Origin: Euborellia annulipes
Lineage: Eukaryota; Arthropoda; Insecta; Dermaptera; Anisolabididae
Assembly: GCA_023213315.1 (NCBI GenBank)
Contig: JAKCPI010005511.1
Coordinates: forward strand, 1-64,000
Direction of reading: 5' to 3'
DNA length: 64,000 nt
Of the stretch, positions 1 to 13,811 are shown piece after piece. Position 1 is the first letter of the stretch; each line of letters starts with the position of its first letter. The translations under genes were made by a program, and so were the position numbers. The notes below the pieces were generated by a model, which ran no database searches, was not told the DNA's origin, and saw nothing but the letters and a program-made list of their open reading frames with translations.

Positions 1-56
1 AAGGGAAGATGAACGTATTAAAAAAAATCCGAATATAAATATAAAGTTTATTTTTA

Positions 57-761
57 TTATAATATATCACTTTTTACGTTTTGTTTAGGATCTAATAATA
101 AAGATGGAGGATCGTTTGATTGTATTTTAATATCCTTTTCATATTCAAGTCGAAGGCTTTCTTTTTCCAAATGAATCTTTCTCATTTTCTTTTTAATTTC
201 ATCATACCTTCATTCAAAAATAAAAATAAATAAATAAATATAGGAATGGAATATTATAAATAAAATTTCGTCGTCTACTTACATTTTAAAGATTGCATTA
301 AAGCAAGAGCGTTTGGCTTTGTACCTGGACGTTTCCTTAAAAAAATAAATAAATAAATTTAATATTTGACCTAAATCCCCAAATGGGTATACACTTACTC
401 GAATGATTTTTTCATTTCTTCTAATGTCATTTGCGCCTGTTTAGCGACATCAACGCTTGAAGGTATCGGCATTAGAATGGAACTTAAAGAACAAGAATTC
501 GTTGATTTTTTCTTTGTACTGTGTATTTCATTATTGGCTGAAACAAATTTTTACTTTTTTTTATCTAAATAAAAATTATTTTCTCAAAAATTTGCCAATT
601 TCTGAAAACCCAAAATTTAATTTCCTCCCCCCCCTCTTTTTTTATATGAGTTTAATTATGATTTAAAAAAATAAAAACAAGAATTTACCGATGTGAAAAG
701 TTGAAAGCAATAATGGATAATAAATAGACAATTGGCAAGGAATACATGGAATATTTTGCTT
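57..761 (-). CDS. Unrecognised minus-strand gene, 3' exons only
   Basis: Four exons read on the minus strand: 761-689, 537-399, 335-283 and 207-57 (stop TAA at 59-57). Donors are GTAAAT, GTAAGT and GTAAGT, and each acceptor ends in AG. Phases agree between the first three exons. Between exons 335-283 and 207-57 one base is missing: the clear final frame (starts YDEIKKKMRKIHLEKE, then SLRLEYEKDIKIQ) needs one more base, most simply an extra A in the TTTAAAAT run. The product is hydrophilic and ends in a charged helical segment. I do not recognise the family. The exon at 689-761 is the weakest; it is supported mainly by phase agreement. The start codon is not located and is probably upstream of 761. 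Confidence 0.45.
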
Positions 762-1919
762 CTAAATTTTAATAATTCCATTAATATGTAGGTTGGAAAT
801 ATGTAGAAATAAATGCACGACCTGCAAATAAGAAAAAAATAAAAGAACTTTCTTGTTCCAAAAAAGGCACTGCGCCTGTTTAATGGCAACCAACAATACA
901 ACTCTGAATTGTGTTAATCAAGCAATCAGGAAATATTGATTAGTGTTACTACCTGGCGGAATTTATCAAAACGACGTTTAATTCAAAGAGATATAATTGG
1001 CGGAAATCAGCTTTATTGATTAGTGCTACCATCTGAAGGAATTAGTCAGAACATTTAACTCAAGGTGGTGCAAAGAGAGGATAGCAAACTTTTTGATTCG
1101 TGCTACCATCTAGAGGAGTTAGTTGGAACTAAAAGTTCGATCTATTTTCTCTAGATGGTAGCACTATAGAGTGTAAAATGGCAAATATTGAAATATTTCA
1201 AATACTAAAAAAATATTTGAAGCCCAAATCGAATAACGAGGATTTTGAATCAAATCGGGTAAACGATATTAGTACTTAACTACTGTATTATTTTATAATG
1301 AAATTATATTATTATTTAAATCAAAATTTTAAAATCATCTAGAAATGAATTAATCAATTCTGACAACTATTCCCCTTCCTCAATTATCAAAGGATTTGTT
1401 AGTTAGTGATTTAATTAATAAATGTTAGTTAGTAATATAATTAATAAACGTTAGTGATTTAATTAATAAATTGTCAAGGTAGGAATTTATGACATTTGTT
1501 TAAAAAACATTTCTGTCAAAAACAAATACTACTAGCGCTCTATGTGGACAAAAATGAAAACAACTTTCACCGAGTTTAAAAATATCATTAATCTCTAAAT
1601 AAATTTAATAAAAATAAATGTACATAAATAAGATAATTCGTATCGCAATATATATATATATATAGTATATGTATCGTTTAAAGTTTTATGGCCTAAGATG
1701 TTAAAAAGATTGAAAACATTTTTCAAATGACACGTAAAATTAAAATAAAATGTTTTTATATTGTGTATTATTTAAAAGATCAAAATTAATATATATTAAT
1801 ACATTTTTATCATATATTAATTTTGATTTTTATAAAATGAAGTTTTTTTTTATTTTCAAATCGTCCGCCATTATGTGTTAAGGTAGCAACGAATTCGGGG
1901 AGGCTATTCGTTTGCTTCC
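762..1919. other. Gene-free stretch with a degenerate short repeat
   Basis: No coding signal is seen. Between about 930 and 1170 a motif like GTGCTACCATCTGAAGGA appears three times about 75 bp apart (near 938, 1021 and 1100), followed by an inverted partial copy near 1150 (CTAGATGGTAGCAC). The rest is AT-rich with TA runs near 1650 and 1780. Confidence 0.4.
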
Positions 1920-3203
<1,284 letters not shown>

Positions 3204-3621
3204 AAACACCCCCACCCCCACCTATTCTTTTTTATTAATATTATTATCATTATTATTATTATTATTATTCATTTTAGAATCAAACAAACAAAAAGAAATT
3301 ATATGTTGCTGTCATTTTATGTACATTTTTTTTTTTTTTTTTTTTTAGATTGATAAAATTCTCATTATTGACAAATCGCGGGGAGGCAACGAAGCAATTT
3401 TAAGCTTATATTTATTATTGAAAAGCTTGAAATTCCTTTTGTTGTAAATATTTCATCTCTCTTTTTTTATGATTATAATTCAAAATAATGAGGTTTTTAC
3501 TCTAAAAAAAAAAGAAAAAAAGCACTTAGAAACAAACAAAAAAAAGGCTTTTATTTCGGGGGATATTTGTATCAATGAAAAACAAAAAATAGAAAAAAAA
3601 AAAACAATTCTAATTTTGCTT

Positions 3622-3658
<37 letters not shown>

Positions 3659-4585
3659 GAAAAATTAGTTTAAATACAAAAGTTTTTTAACAATCATATT
3701 GTATAGATGAGTAGACAAGCAAAGCAAGCAAGCAAAAAAGGATATATGATTTCTATGATATTGTAAATTGATTTTTTTTTATATATACAATTTACAATAT
3801 CTCCTTTTGGAGATCATATATAAATATATATATTATAAATATAAATATATATAAGTATATTTAATATCCAAATATATTATATATATTTTCTCATTATTAG
3901 ATTAATTATTATTATTATTATTATACATAAATAAATAAATAAATAAAACCAGTCGGACCCTTTGTGAGATATTTTCAAAAAAAAGCTTGTAGAGGTTTAG
4001 GTTAATTCAAGAAAAAAAAAGTAATAAATAAATAAATAAATATATGTTGTGCATTTGTTTTAAAAATAACTTATCATTTGCATTTTTTCAATCAACATGT
4101 TTAAAAAAAGAAAAAAAAAAACTATTTATAAAAAAAGGACTTTTTAAGTTTTTTTTTTTTTTTTTTTATTCATTCATGATGAAATATTAATTAAAAATAT
4201 AAACTTAACAACATCACTATTCTAAATAAAATTATCAATACACTGTCTATCTTTCTATCTCTCTATATCTCTATCTATATATTTCATGTAGAAAAATGAA
4301 TAAATTTTAATTGTGAAAAACGTATATTTTAGTTTAAAAAAAAAAAAATAATTCACGTCCCTTTTTAAGTCCATTTCATTCATCTTTTTTTTTTTTTTTT
4401 TTTTTGTTCTTTCCCCATCATTATTTTGTTCCATAAACATTGACGCACTCAACACGTACATTTTCTTTATAATAGTGAAGTATATTAAACAAATAAAAAA
4501 ACAAACCCAATATTATCTAATTGATATTTACAACAAAAATGTATTTGGATGTTTGTCAATAATAAATTAAAATTAAACCTTTAAT
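3204..4585. other. PP2A 3' UTR and AT-rich simple sequence
   Basis: No gene. The stretch holds TAT repeats (3235-3270), T and A runs (a run of about 30 A near 3625-3656), TA-rich blocks and several AATAAA hexamers (near 3930, 4022 and 4560) that could serve as polyadenylation signals for PP2A. Confidence 0.5.
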
Positions 4586-4619
4586 TCCGTTGTTTTTCTT
4601 TCTTTTTGACCCAATACGA

Positions 4620-5020
4620 GTCAGCTCAGGCATTGAGGCGAAGCGAAGCCCTCATCAAGTTTCAAACTCATCGTACTCTCGTCCTTCCTCAAGACAAATT
4701 GATTGTCAGTATAATACAGATGAGTGTATATTTTTAACAATACAAAATCACACTTTGATAATGTGTAGTGCATTATTGAAATTGCATATATTTGATGGCA
4801 TTCATCGACGCCTCTCGCATTAAATGTCATTTAGTAAATGTGGCGTCGATGAATGCCATCAAATATATGCAATTTCAATAATGCACTACACATTATCAAA
4901 GTGTGACTTTGTATTGTTAAAAACATACACCCATCTGTATTATACTGACAAATCAATTTGTCCTAAGGAATTTGCGATTTGCGTCCGAAACGTCGGCGAT
5001 TGAAATAAAAATTGACTTTA
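4620..5020. repeat. Inverted-repeat element with hammerhead-like ends (degenerate)
   Basis: Arms of about 125 bp face each other (about 4690-4812 and 4841-4965), with a short centre at GCATTAAATGTCATTTAG. The right arm runs into TCCGAAACGTCGGCGA near 4982-4997, the GAAACGUC block shared by the other hammerhead elements here. The upstream core is CUAAGGA instead of CUGANGA, so this copy is probably inactive. Confidence 0.55.
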
Positions 5021-5458
5021 AAAATGTTTAGTCTAATTTGCTTCCTGGCTCTGCCATCCTGCTCATATTTTTCAATTTAGAGCCCCTAACTCACCATTAT
5101 ATATATATACAATATAAAAGAGAAAGTTAATAAATATTATCCCGTTTAAATTAAAAAAGCTTTCTCTATCTATTAAAAATATTGATTAAAGTTTCAAGAT
5201 TCATAAATATACAAATACAAATAAGTAACATCCATTAATTGTATTGATTAATCTCGACAAGAACTGAACCCTCGCTCATAATCTTGGCTCAGTGGGCAGA
5301 GCATTTATGGAAACACATTTTGCATGAAGAAAACGCGTGAGAAAATAAATGTAATTGATTTAGAGTGTGCATGTACCATTAAAGCGGAAAATTTTCAAAA
5401 TATGAGAGTTTATTTGCCAAGATCTTTGAATGAGTTTTCTTTTGTGAATTTATATATA

Positions 5459-5618
5459 CAGTAGAGTCTTGCTAATCCGGTCTAAACGGGAATTACCCGA
5501 AACATTTAATATAATGTAAAATTTGATATTTATTTGTTTTCTTAAATTACCCATCTTGTTTGGTGCAATATCCCGAACAAGTGACTTTTCAATACGCCAG
5601 ATTGGCGAGACTCTACTG
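5459..5618. mobile_element. pogo/Tigger-type MITE, 160 bp
   Basis: Both ends start CAGTAGAGTCT and continue as an imperfect terminal inverted repeat of about 22 bp (left TGCTAATCCGG, right CGCCAATCTGG). Flanks are TA on each side, the target duplication of the Tc1/mariner-pogo superfamily, and the CAGTAGAGTCTCGC end resembles pogo/Tigger termini. It has no coding capacity. Confidence 0.85.
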
Positions 5619-5796
5619 TATATATAATTTATTTTTGATCGAACTTTATATTTTTTACCCTGTCCTAAATGTGAGAATGTCCCCCGGAGCCAGCCAATGT
5701 GCTGGCTTCTAACCTTCTTCAAAAAGAGGCAAGAATTGTCCACTAAAGAATGTGGAGGATTGCTCGAAGAATGTGATGCAGACCTATGATCTAATC

Positions 5797-6642
5797 CAGT
5801 GGTTCCCAACCTTTTTTGACCCATCGCCCCTTTCTGGAGGTTGACTAACACCTATCGCCCCCCCCCCCCTTACATTTTCATTGTATACCTAATTTTAATT
5901 TGAAGTAAAGTGTAAATAATAAAGCTGTTTTATTATTTTAAACAATTTTATTAGCGTAGGCCTATATACAGGGCCGCAGACAGACTTGACAGGCCCCGGA
6001 GCTACTTAGTAATACTTGAGTTTTTGACACAACTTTTGAAATAGTTATTCATAGCTTACAATATTTATTTAAATAAAGTTATATAAAATTTTTTCAAAAT
6101 ATCCTAAACAAAGAGTTACAAAGTTTTAATTTATCGAGGCCAGATCTGGACAGAGGATTTCCGGGGGAATCTGGTGGTATGGAAAATTTTTTGAAAATTA
6201 GCCACTGAAATCTGCATTTTTAGCTATCCTGAGTCGTGAAAAAGACTAAACTTGATTTGAGCTTAAAGGGCCCGGGCCTTGAAGAAAAAAAATTTCAAGA
6301 AAATGATTTTTTTAATTGAAATTTTAAGATTCGAGCTTAAAGAGCCCGAAGGCTCCCATGAAAAAAATTTCAAACAAATGATTTTTTTTAATTGAAATTT
6401 AGAATTTGAGTTAAAAGTGACGTTTCAATTCTAGATTGGAATTATCTTCAGACTATTTTATTTTTATGATAATATTTTGTCTTCTTCTATCCTGACCATC
6501 CTGTAATTGATTTTTATTTTTTTAAATTTTAGTAAATAATTTTTCTCCCTTTGAATACTCATCGCCCCCCGCTTAGTTATCGCCCCCCTGAAAACCCAAA
6601 TCGCCCCCCTTGGGGGCGATCGCCCCAGGTTGGGAACCACTG
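5797..6642. mobile_element. Non-autonomous hAT element, 846 bp
   Basis: Ends are CAGTGGTTCCCAACCT and its complement AGGTTGGGAACCACTG, a typical hAT terminal repeat. A perfect 8-bp duplication ATCTAATC flanks it (5789-5796 and 6643-6650). Runs of C and ATCGCCCC motifs lie just inside both ends. No transposase frame is seen. Confidence 0.92.
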
Positions 6643-7025
6643 ATCTAATCAAATCTCATGCGCCTTCATCTGGATCACATTCTTCAAGAACACTAACTCC
6701 ACTTTTGATAGACAATAAGTTGATTTTATTGTATCCATATAGTAACACTCAGATTTTTTGATTTTTTTTTTGTATTAATATATAACTCATCAGTCTCTTA
6801 GCTTTACGGTTAAAAAAACTTCCAAGGGACTGACGTTTTTTATATAAAACACAAAATATCTGCTAATACTTTTTTTTTATATATATTAAATATAACAATG
6901 AAAAGACAGCAAATCAAGTATATTGTTGAAATAATTATTAAATAAATTTCCAAAATATTATTAGCAAGGGACTGACAAATTGAGTGTTTACATTCTGATT
7001 TTTTTGACACAAAAATAACAATAAA

Positions 7026-7097
7026 AGTATATAAATGCAAACCCGCGACCCTTGGTACAGCCAGCACGCTAACCACTACAGCAAGGCCCGAGGGCAA
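7026..7097 (-). mobile_element. tRNA-SINE family 1, head fragment
   Basis: On the minus strand it reads GCCCTCGGGCCTTGCTGTAG, then TGGTTAGCGTGC, then a B-box-like TCGCGGGTTTGC. It matches the tRNA-like head of the family seen complete at 25795-26046. Body and tail are missing. Confidence 0.7.
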
Positions 7098-9268
7098 ATA
7101 TTAAATTTAGAAATGAGAAAGATTTTAATTGTTGAATTCGGGCTTTATCTAACATGCAATAAATTAAGTGTGTGTCTTCATTATTTTTGGTGTGGGAAAT
7201 GGGTAGTGTAATTGCATTTCTATACAAGAGGAAAAAAAAGAAAGACTTGTTATATTTATTTTATTTTATTTTATTATTGATTCTAAAAAATATGTTTTAT
7301 AAAAAAAAAAAAAGTGACAGTAAGAAGCAAACGGTGGCGCTGAGGGATAAAACAGTTTTGCTCTCAATAATTGATTAGCTGTTATAAATGACTTGCTGCA
7401 GATCTCTTTTTGAGTGCATCTCTTGCTAATTCACATTTAAAACGATTTTTAATCTAGGCCAGTAATTAGCTAATGAATATATATATATAAAATTCACGCT
7501 ATCTGGCCTATCTTCAGGGGCATGTATTAAACGGCATAAAATGATATAATCTTGAGCATGGTGGGGAACAAACTTGTCCAAAGGGTATGAAATAGCAAGC
7601 GGTGGCTAATTCGTTTGATCATCAGACAATAGCAAGATTAATGAGATTTTGAAGGAAAACAATTAGAAATGTTTCCAATTGTGAGTTCGCATCCCGTTGC
7701 ATTTATTTCATTTGCCGATCAATAAATAGGGACGAGGTCAAAAGAGTTTTCCTAAGAGCAACCAGCCAGGACATCGAGCTCAGGACCATGCGCCATGGGC
7801 GTAGCTAGGACCCCTAGTTACGCCCACGCTCAGGACAGGACATTGGCCTTTCGGAGATCTAGTCGGAGATAATGCAGAGTCAACATCTTTCTGTTTCTAG
7901 CAAGCAATTTATATTATTAGTTAATTAAAGAATTTTGTTTATATAGCAAATCAGATGGAGTGAATGAATGAATGAGGAAAGCAATTTATACCACCTAATA
8001 AATAATAAAATTGTTGAGATAAGAGGCAGAGAAAAGAAAATCCTTGGAGAGATTTGCATCAAAAGAAGCAATTGCTTCTTTTGCTCGTTGCTCGTTTCCC
8101 AGCCAATTTCTCACTTGTTTGAAGATTTTCCAAGAGACGCTTACTCATTAGATGATATCATCATCAAATATCATGAATCATTATATAGCATTATCTCTTC
8201 TTTTTTAATGTTTGTAATCTCAATTCTTTCTGAGATTTCTAATCAACAGCATTGATTATTTCTTTTTTTTTCCATTCATCCACCGATGCATTGTTGATGT
8301 GGTTCTTGTAGTCTGGAAGGCTCAGCCTTCTGTAGAATAATTCAACAAATCAATCGAAGAATCAACGCGTATTTATTTATTTATTTGACCAATAGTGTCC
8401 AGATTCTATCAGTAAGGTTCCATTTGATTTGGCTAGGCAAATTTCTCTACCCAGTAGACAGGCACATAAGATAGATAATAACTCCTTATAAGAATAGAAT
8501 AGCCTATTTGTATTTTTCTTAATCCTTAATATCAAATTATAGAATCCATAAATGGAAAAAATAAATAAATAAAAGAATTCATTGGAATTTCTTTTTTTAT
8601 GTTTATTTATTCATGCCTATCAAAGTTTATAGAAATGACGTCATTGCCTCAGGTATTTACTTAATTTATATTCCAAATGGATAAAATAATTTCTAATGAT
8701 TTTAAAATTCAATTTTCATTTTGTGTCACTTAAGTGTAGAGAAAATTAAATAAATTTGTAAAAGAATTTGTACCAAAATATTGTATTGAATATATATTGT
8801 AGATGTTATTATGAAATATAATCAATGTTTTTTTTTATTCCCCTTTTCGGCTGCAGAGGTCATTAGATTTTTAATTTTACATATCCATATATTAAATTTA
8901 TAATACCGATGGCTGCCGGGGGACGTTCTACACGCTGATTCCTGGGGGTCGCCGCGCTTGGCAATCAATAATTAATGTTCTGAAGGTTTAATTGAAAAAA
9001 ATTATTTTTTTAAACTTCAAGCATGGAAACCTTCTGGCCTTCAAAAAAGATTGCAGAATCAATGACAAATCTTAATACTATCATCAAAGAAACAATTTTG
9101 AATCATCTAAGCCCTTGCTTCTTCAGCCAAAGTTAAAGCTCAACTCTGAGTTTTCTGCATGTGATTATTTCGTTGTTTAAAGAAAATAAAATGCAAACTT
9201 TTTAGTTTTTTCAGGTTTGCTTCACGGAGCCCCAAGAGAACAGTCGCGGCGCACAGTTTGGGAACCCC
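7098..9268. other. Gene-free stretch
   Basis: Nothing with convincing coding signal. A 95-codon frame at 7968-8255 has no recognisable domain, and no splice partners or conserved pattern support it. A short palindrome near 7796-7838 (GGGCGTAGCTAGGAC facing CTAGTTACGCCC) and TA or T runs are the only structure noted. Confidence 0.4.
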
Positions 9269-9274
9269 TGGTAT

Positions 9275-9976
9275 ATGAACTTGTTATCAAAAATCTGGTG
9301 TGACTGGCGCACAGCACACAACTTTCTCTTACCTTCGGTAATCGAAAGTTGTGTACTGTGCTTGTCACACCAGATTTTTTGTGTCGACATGTATTTAGTT
9401 TCCGACAGTAGGGTACAATTGAATTCAAGATGTAAAATTTATAAGTATGGGAAAATATTTATATTTTGTTACCATGGCAACCATTTTTCCTATCTTTCCT
9501 ATGAAACACAAGAGTAAAGTGGTCTTCAGAAGATTTCAATCGCAAAATGAGAATATACATTTTAAAGAGAATCTAAAAAATAATTGATTTTTGAATTTAA
9601 AAAAAAATCGTTGGAGCAAATTTTGAGAAAATCGAAAAAAACTGAAAAAGTACATCAGTAAAGTACTAGTACTCTTTGGCCGATTTTGATTAAAAGCTTA
9701 TTTTTCCGGTCCCGGGGGTGTTTAACTTAAATATAAAATTTCAACCTCATAGCTCAATTCCTTCATGCATAAAATTGAACACACACACACCCACCCACAC
9801 ACCCACACACACACAGACAGACCATGTCGCGAAAACCACTTTTTTGGATTCAGGGGACCTCAAAACGTGAAGATCCATCAAAATCTCGACATCGAATTTT
9901 TGACATGAATCCAATACTTTCTCTCTATATATATATTACATATATACATAGGTAAGAGAAAGTAAAAACAGGCGAG
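9275..9976. repeat. Family F interspersed repeat, long copy
   Basis: Starts with a hairpin (AATCTGGTGTGACTGGCGCA facing TGCTTGTCACACCAGATT) whose loop holds ACTTTCTCTTACC. It continues through a body with GTACTAGTACT and a CA microsatellite near 9778, and ends TATAGGTAAGAGAAAGT near 9975, the complement of the ACTTTCTCTTACC start. The same body recurs at 20139-21120, 42320-43165, 49237-49858, 51470-51921 and elsewhere. It has no coding capacity and the class is not known to me. Confidence 0.75.
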
Positions 9977-10754
9977 TGACCTCATTAATTATAAGATGGT
10001 TTCTCAATCAACATTTAAAAAATTTCCAGTTTTTAGGCCCCCTAAAGAGGAACGGCGTTTAGACCATTCAAACTAAACTGTGCTGGGCTTGTCACTTCTA
10101 ATACAAGATTCAATTCTTCGTGTTTGTCAACAAAAGCAGTAAAGACTACGAGATTTCTTGCCTCCAATTTGGAGCCAATTTTCTTATTAAGAATCCCCAT
10201 GCATTGCGTGGTTTTGTTATTTTTCTACCATTTTGTTTGTTTTTTTGACCACATCAAAGGCAACAAAATAAGATAGCAATGGACATCAATCAGACGAGTT
10301 AAGCAACGCCACTTAATTTTATTTGCAAATATTTCGCTAACATTTGAGCAGAATGGAAAGCATAATTCTTTTATTTGTAGCAGGCCACGTGAATAAATAT
10401 AGCGATATTAAATTTTAAACAATGTGGTTTCTTGGCTCGGAGTATTTTCTCCGAATATTTCGAAGGCATTAATAATTAAAATTATTATATCCGGAGCAAA
10501 CACTACAAGTTATTTTTCTCTTTTGCCAAGGCATCAGCTTGCACACGCTGCACGCCAAATCCTTTCGTAAATTTTAAAAAATTTTATAATTACTGTTTAT
10601 AATTAAATAAATAATTTCTTTGTTACAATTCATTTTTCTATTCAATGTTGTTGAACAATATCTCTTTTTTCTTCATTTGTAGACAAATAAAAAGGATTAA
10701 TTTACACATCTATTAATAATTTAACAATAGATATGTTAATTTGTTATTGGACTG
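9977..10754. other. Gene-free stretch
   Basis: Ordinary AT-rich sequence between a family F copy and a hammerhead inverted repeat. I see no coding frame, RNA gene or clear element end. Confidence 0.35.
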
Positions 10755-10999
10755 CACTAAAATTATCCGTTTATTTGTAAATATTTCGATCGCAGTGAGA
10801 TGAAATCATCCTCAGCACTGCAGGTGTTTTGCAAATCGTCACAAACTCCCATCTAATATGACAAAGCAAATAAGCATTCCATGAATGCAAATTTCATATT
10901 AGATGCGGGTTTGTGACGATTTGCAAAACATCTGCAGTGCTGAGGATGATTTCATCTCACTACGATCGAAATATTTACAAATAAACGGATAATACGCAA
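10755..10999. mobile_element. RT-less inverted-repeat element with paired hammerhead motifs
   Basis: The left arm (about 10755-10862) and right arm (about 10885-10999) are near-perfect inverted copies about 105 bp long. Each outer part holds CTGAGGAT, a GAT...ATC stem and GAAATATT (plus copy at 10940-10975, minus copy about 10776-10815). Nothing between the arms encodes a protein. The same architecture surrounds the RT-encoding Penelope-like element at 33536-35621. Confidence 0.75.
10934..10982 (+). ncRNA. Hammerhead ribozyme motif (type I-like, minimal stem III)
   Basis: The core is CUGAGGA at 10940-10946, an extra U, stem II GAU/AUC closing a long loop, then GAAAUAUU at 10968-10975 with predicted cleavage after that U. 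Stem I is only about 3 bp (GUG with UAC). AUAU is self-complementary, which suits a dimeric stem III. This is a weaker stem than at 54609-54657. A mirrored copy lies at about 10776-10820 on the minus strand. Confidence 0.5.
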
Positions 11000-11469
11000 A
11001 GTTATTTAATTTTTGGCCGAAAGTATTGCGTTCCCCTTGGATTGGCCTTCTATATATATATATATACTTTTGTATATGGAAATTGCTTAAATGTGTGGAA
11101 AATTCATTTTTATAACAACTTTGACAAATATTCGAGCGTTTTCTTATAACGCCCTGGACCGAAACTGAATTCGTACACAGTTGGCCAATAAAAACAATTC
11201 AACTCAAACAGTTGCAATTTTCTTCATCATCAACATCTTGATGCTAAAAACCTAGAAGAAACTTGACGAGTAACCTAATCAAATAAAAATATATTATCTC
11301 GTCTTCTCTCAGTTTGCAAAAAGAGAATAAATGCATTCTTTTTTACTTTCTCGTATAGTATATAAAGTTGTGCCGCCGGCATTGGCGTTTAGACACCCCC
11401 CGCTTCGCCCCCCCCTGGACCCCCTCCAGCTGGCTCGGGCCTGCCTGTGGCGTACACTCGCCTTTTCTT

Positions 11470-11717
11470 AATTGAATCGTTTATTTCAGAAAGCACCTAA
11501 GTGCGCTTTTTTCAGCTTTCGTAAAACTAAAGAAAACTGTTTTGCAGCTTAAGTATAGGTCTAGTTTCCTTCAAATATTTTTTTACCAAATCAAAAACAT
11601 GCTATTGGGATAATCTAAAAGATGTATTTACCTTTAAATTGTACAGTAGCACCAAAAACACATGATTTGAAATTTTGTAGCTTAGGTGGTTTCTGAAATA
11701 AACGATTCAATTATGAA
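11470..11717. mobile_element. MITE with about 30-bp terminal inverted repeats
   Basis: The left end AATTGAATCGTTTATTTCAG, continuing AAAGCACCTAAG, is mirrored at the right by CTTAGGTGGTTT and CTGAAATAAACGATTCAATT. About 31 of 33 positions pair. The interior (about 180 bp) is non-coding. I cannot fix the target duplication, so the superfamily is open. Confidence 0.75.
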
Positions 11718-11759
11718 AAAAAATTATCGTTACTATTCCAATCCAGTGCCTGCTTGAGG

Positions 11760-12480
11760 ATTTGTTTACATCCATAGAATATATATATATGCAAAGAATA
11801 CATAGATATATCTCTATACATTTCCTATGGGAGAAATCGTAACTTTAAGAATTAATAACTCAAAAAGTTATAGGAAATTCGGGACCCGAGTATTTTTCCT
11901 GGACTCTCCATAACGTCCTCTATAAGACTACAAAATTTCGTTTCAAAATTCCAACGGGAAGTTGGTCAAACAGAGCGAGACAGACGGACACTCCGCTATT
12001 ATTATATATAGATAGATACAAATGTTCGATTCAGATCTGGAAATGTCTAATCCTTTTTTCGTTCGTACAGACATTGTTCAATGTTTTTCAATTCTAGATG
12101 TGATTTGGATGGAAAAGTGAACTATTGATATCCGCAAACAAATGATATACCGATACTGAGTGAAACACAAAAAGTGGACTATTGCCAGGAAGGAAATTCT
12201 TTTTCATAAATAATCTGCTAGAAATATTTGCAATAAATTAAGTAGCTGACAAAACCTGTCCAATTTCTTCACCTTTAAACAATCAATTGCAGCTAGAGGT
12301 TTTTCACAAACTTGTTCATCTTAAGATTATTTCGCTTGAAGAAAGTCCACTGCTCAATATTTTGTGCCCTTCGAGTCAAAAAACAGCAATGCAGGAGAAT
12401 TCCTAAAAAAAAGAGGAAGGAGCTAAAAGTCTATTTGCAGAGTGAATCAGTCCGTTTGAAATATATAACAGGGGGTCTGT
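11760..12480. other. Repeat-derived gene-free stretch
   Basis: The part near 11940-12010 has GAGCGAGACAGACGGACACT followed by TATTATATATAG, a style common at ends of dispersed invertebrate repeats. The remainder is AT-rich without coding signal. Confidence 0.35.
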
Positions 12481-12499
12481 AAAGATAACATTTCTCGGG

Positions 12500-12835
12500 T
12501 TAGGTCGAGTTGGATGTTGAGATTTACTCGACGTTCAGAGGTTTGGATTTGTCTCATCCACCGACTTGGGAGTAAGCAGAGTGAGGCTCCTAAACCAAAC
12601 ACAAGCGCGATTACACGCATCCCAGCTTCCTGTAGATCTCAGAGACAAACCCAAACCTCTGAGGCATCCACCAAGCAGACCCGAGGACCAGCAAGACTGC
12701 GACTCCGAAAACCTCCTCCATCACTACCACCTGACCTCCTTCTCTCTTGAAAATGGCTCCAAAAGGAGAGCCGAAACGTCGAGTAAATCTCGAGCTTCGC
12801 ATACACCCGGTCGCTTAAGCTTTCCAGGATTTATA
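12500..12835. repeat. Inverted-repeat element with hammerhead-like 3' end (degenerate)
   Basis: GAGATTTACTCGACGTTCAG near 12519 is mirrored by AACGTCGAGTAAATCTCGAG near 12773, and CAGAGGTTTGG / CCAAACCTCTG form a further pair. Near 12745-12785 the plus strand reads TGGCTCC, AAAAGGA, GAGCCGAAACGTC: a GGCUC/GAGCC stem II followed by GAAACGUC. The CUGANGA part is decayed (CUUGAAAA). Open frames here are incidental. Confidence 0.5.
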
Positions 12836-12874
12836 TATATAAAATGAAGAATAAAAAATGTTGATTTCATTCCT

Positions 12875-13811
12875 CTAAATCGCATTGGAAATTATTTGAT
12901 AATATGAAGATTTGGGATTAATTTGTTTGCTTTTGTTTTTTTATTTTAATAAAAGGGAAAAAATTTGTAAAAAAAAAAGATGTCAAATGACGAAAGAAAA
13001 CTCACCAAATGATGTTGTAGAAGAAGAAAAATTTCCATTTCATTCGAGCCTTGCAAATAGATAAAATTTTTGTGATTTCAAAAAATAATTCACTGATGTT
13101 AAAGTTGATCATTAATAATAAAGCCAAATTTATCTCTCTAAAAAATAAAAAAAATTTATAAAAAGATATGATATTATATAAAAATATAAGATTTTTGTTT
13201 TTACCTTTCTAGATAAATGAAGGAATAAAATGAAATAAAAATGATTTGTCCAAATAAATAAGAAATTTGTTGTGAATTCCATTCTCTTAAAAATAAAATA
13301 TATACAATTCTATGTATGAAAAAACATCGAGAGAAATTAAAATAATTGAAATAATTCAAAGTAAAGTGTTGATCCAAGCGATCTCGTGTTAAAAATAGTT
13401 TCTGCCAGAACGAAGTCTCTTCTAATGGATAAAATAAATGTTTTAAGCAAAAGAAAATATTAAAAGCATGAAACGCTGCGGACCAAAATGAGATTTGCAA
13501 TTCGTTTTTTAGGAATTTCGAGAACTTTTTTGTTTTATTTAATAATAATGTCTGAAACAGGAAAATCGTCGACTAGAGTAGAGGATATTTTTTTATTTAT
13601 TTAAAAACAAAGAGAAACAAACCATGAAATAAATATTAAAAATTTGAAAGAAAGTTGCCCAGAAAATGAATCCTAACCAAAATTTTGTAATTGCAGACTC
13701 CGGGATGTAATGATTAAATAAATAAACAAGTTTAGAAAATTTCGAATTGCCTTCAAGGAATTCATTCCAAATTTGTGATTTCTCCAAATTAAATTCAGTA
13801 TCTGACTCCAT
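12875..13811 (-). CDS. Multi-pass membrane protein, probable TLC domain
   Basis: Exons on the minus strand: 13811-13623 (ATG), 13551-13205, 13137-13006 and a tentative last exon 12929-12875 (stop TAG). Phases close throughout, giving about 240 residues. At least five hydrophobic helices are visible, starting with FWLGFIFWATFFQIF. TLC-like hallmarks are the SFWSAAFHAFN segment with its histidine after the second helix and INFNISELFFEITKIL near the end, in the position of the acidic motif of TLCD/TMEM56-type proteins. TLC proteins act in endomembranes on lipids or lipid composition; that function is inferred from the fold only. The last exon has a poor pyrimidine tract and could be wrong. Confidence 0.55.

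Noticed and set aside
12514..12847. Overlapping plus-strand frames of 78 and 93 codons as genes
   Set aside because: They lie across the facing arms of a decayed hammerhead element and have no domain or splice support.
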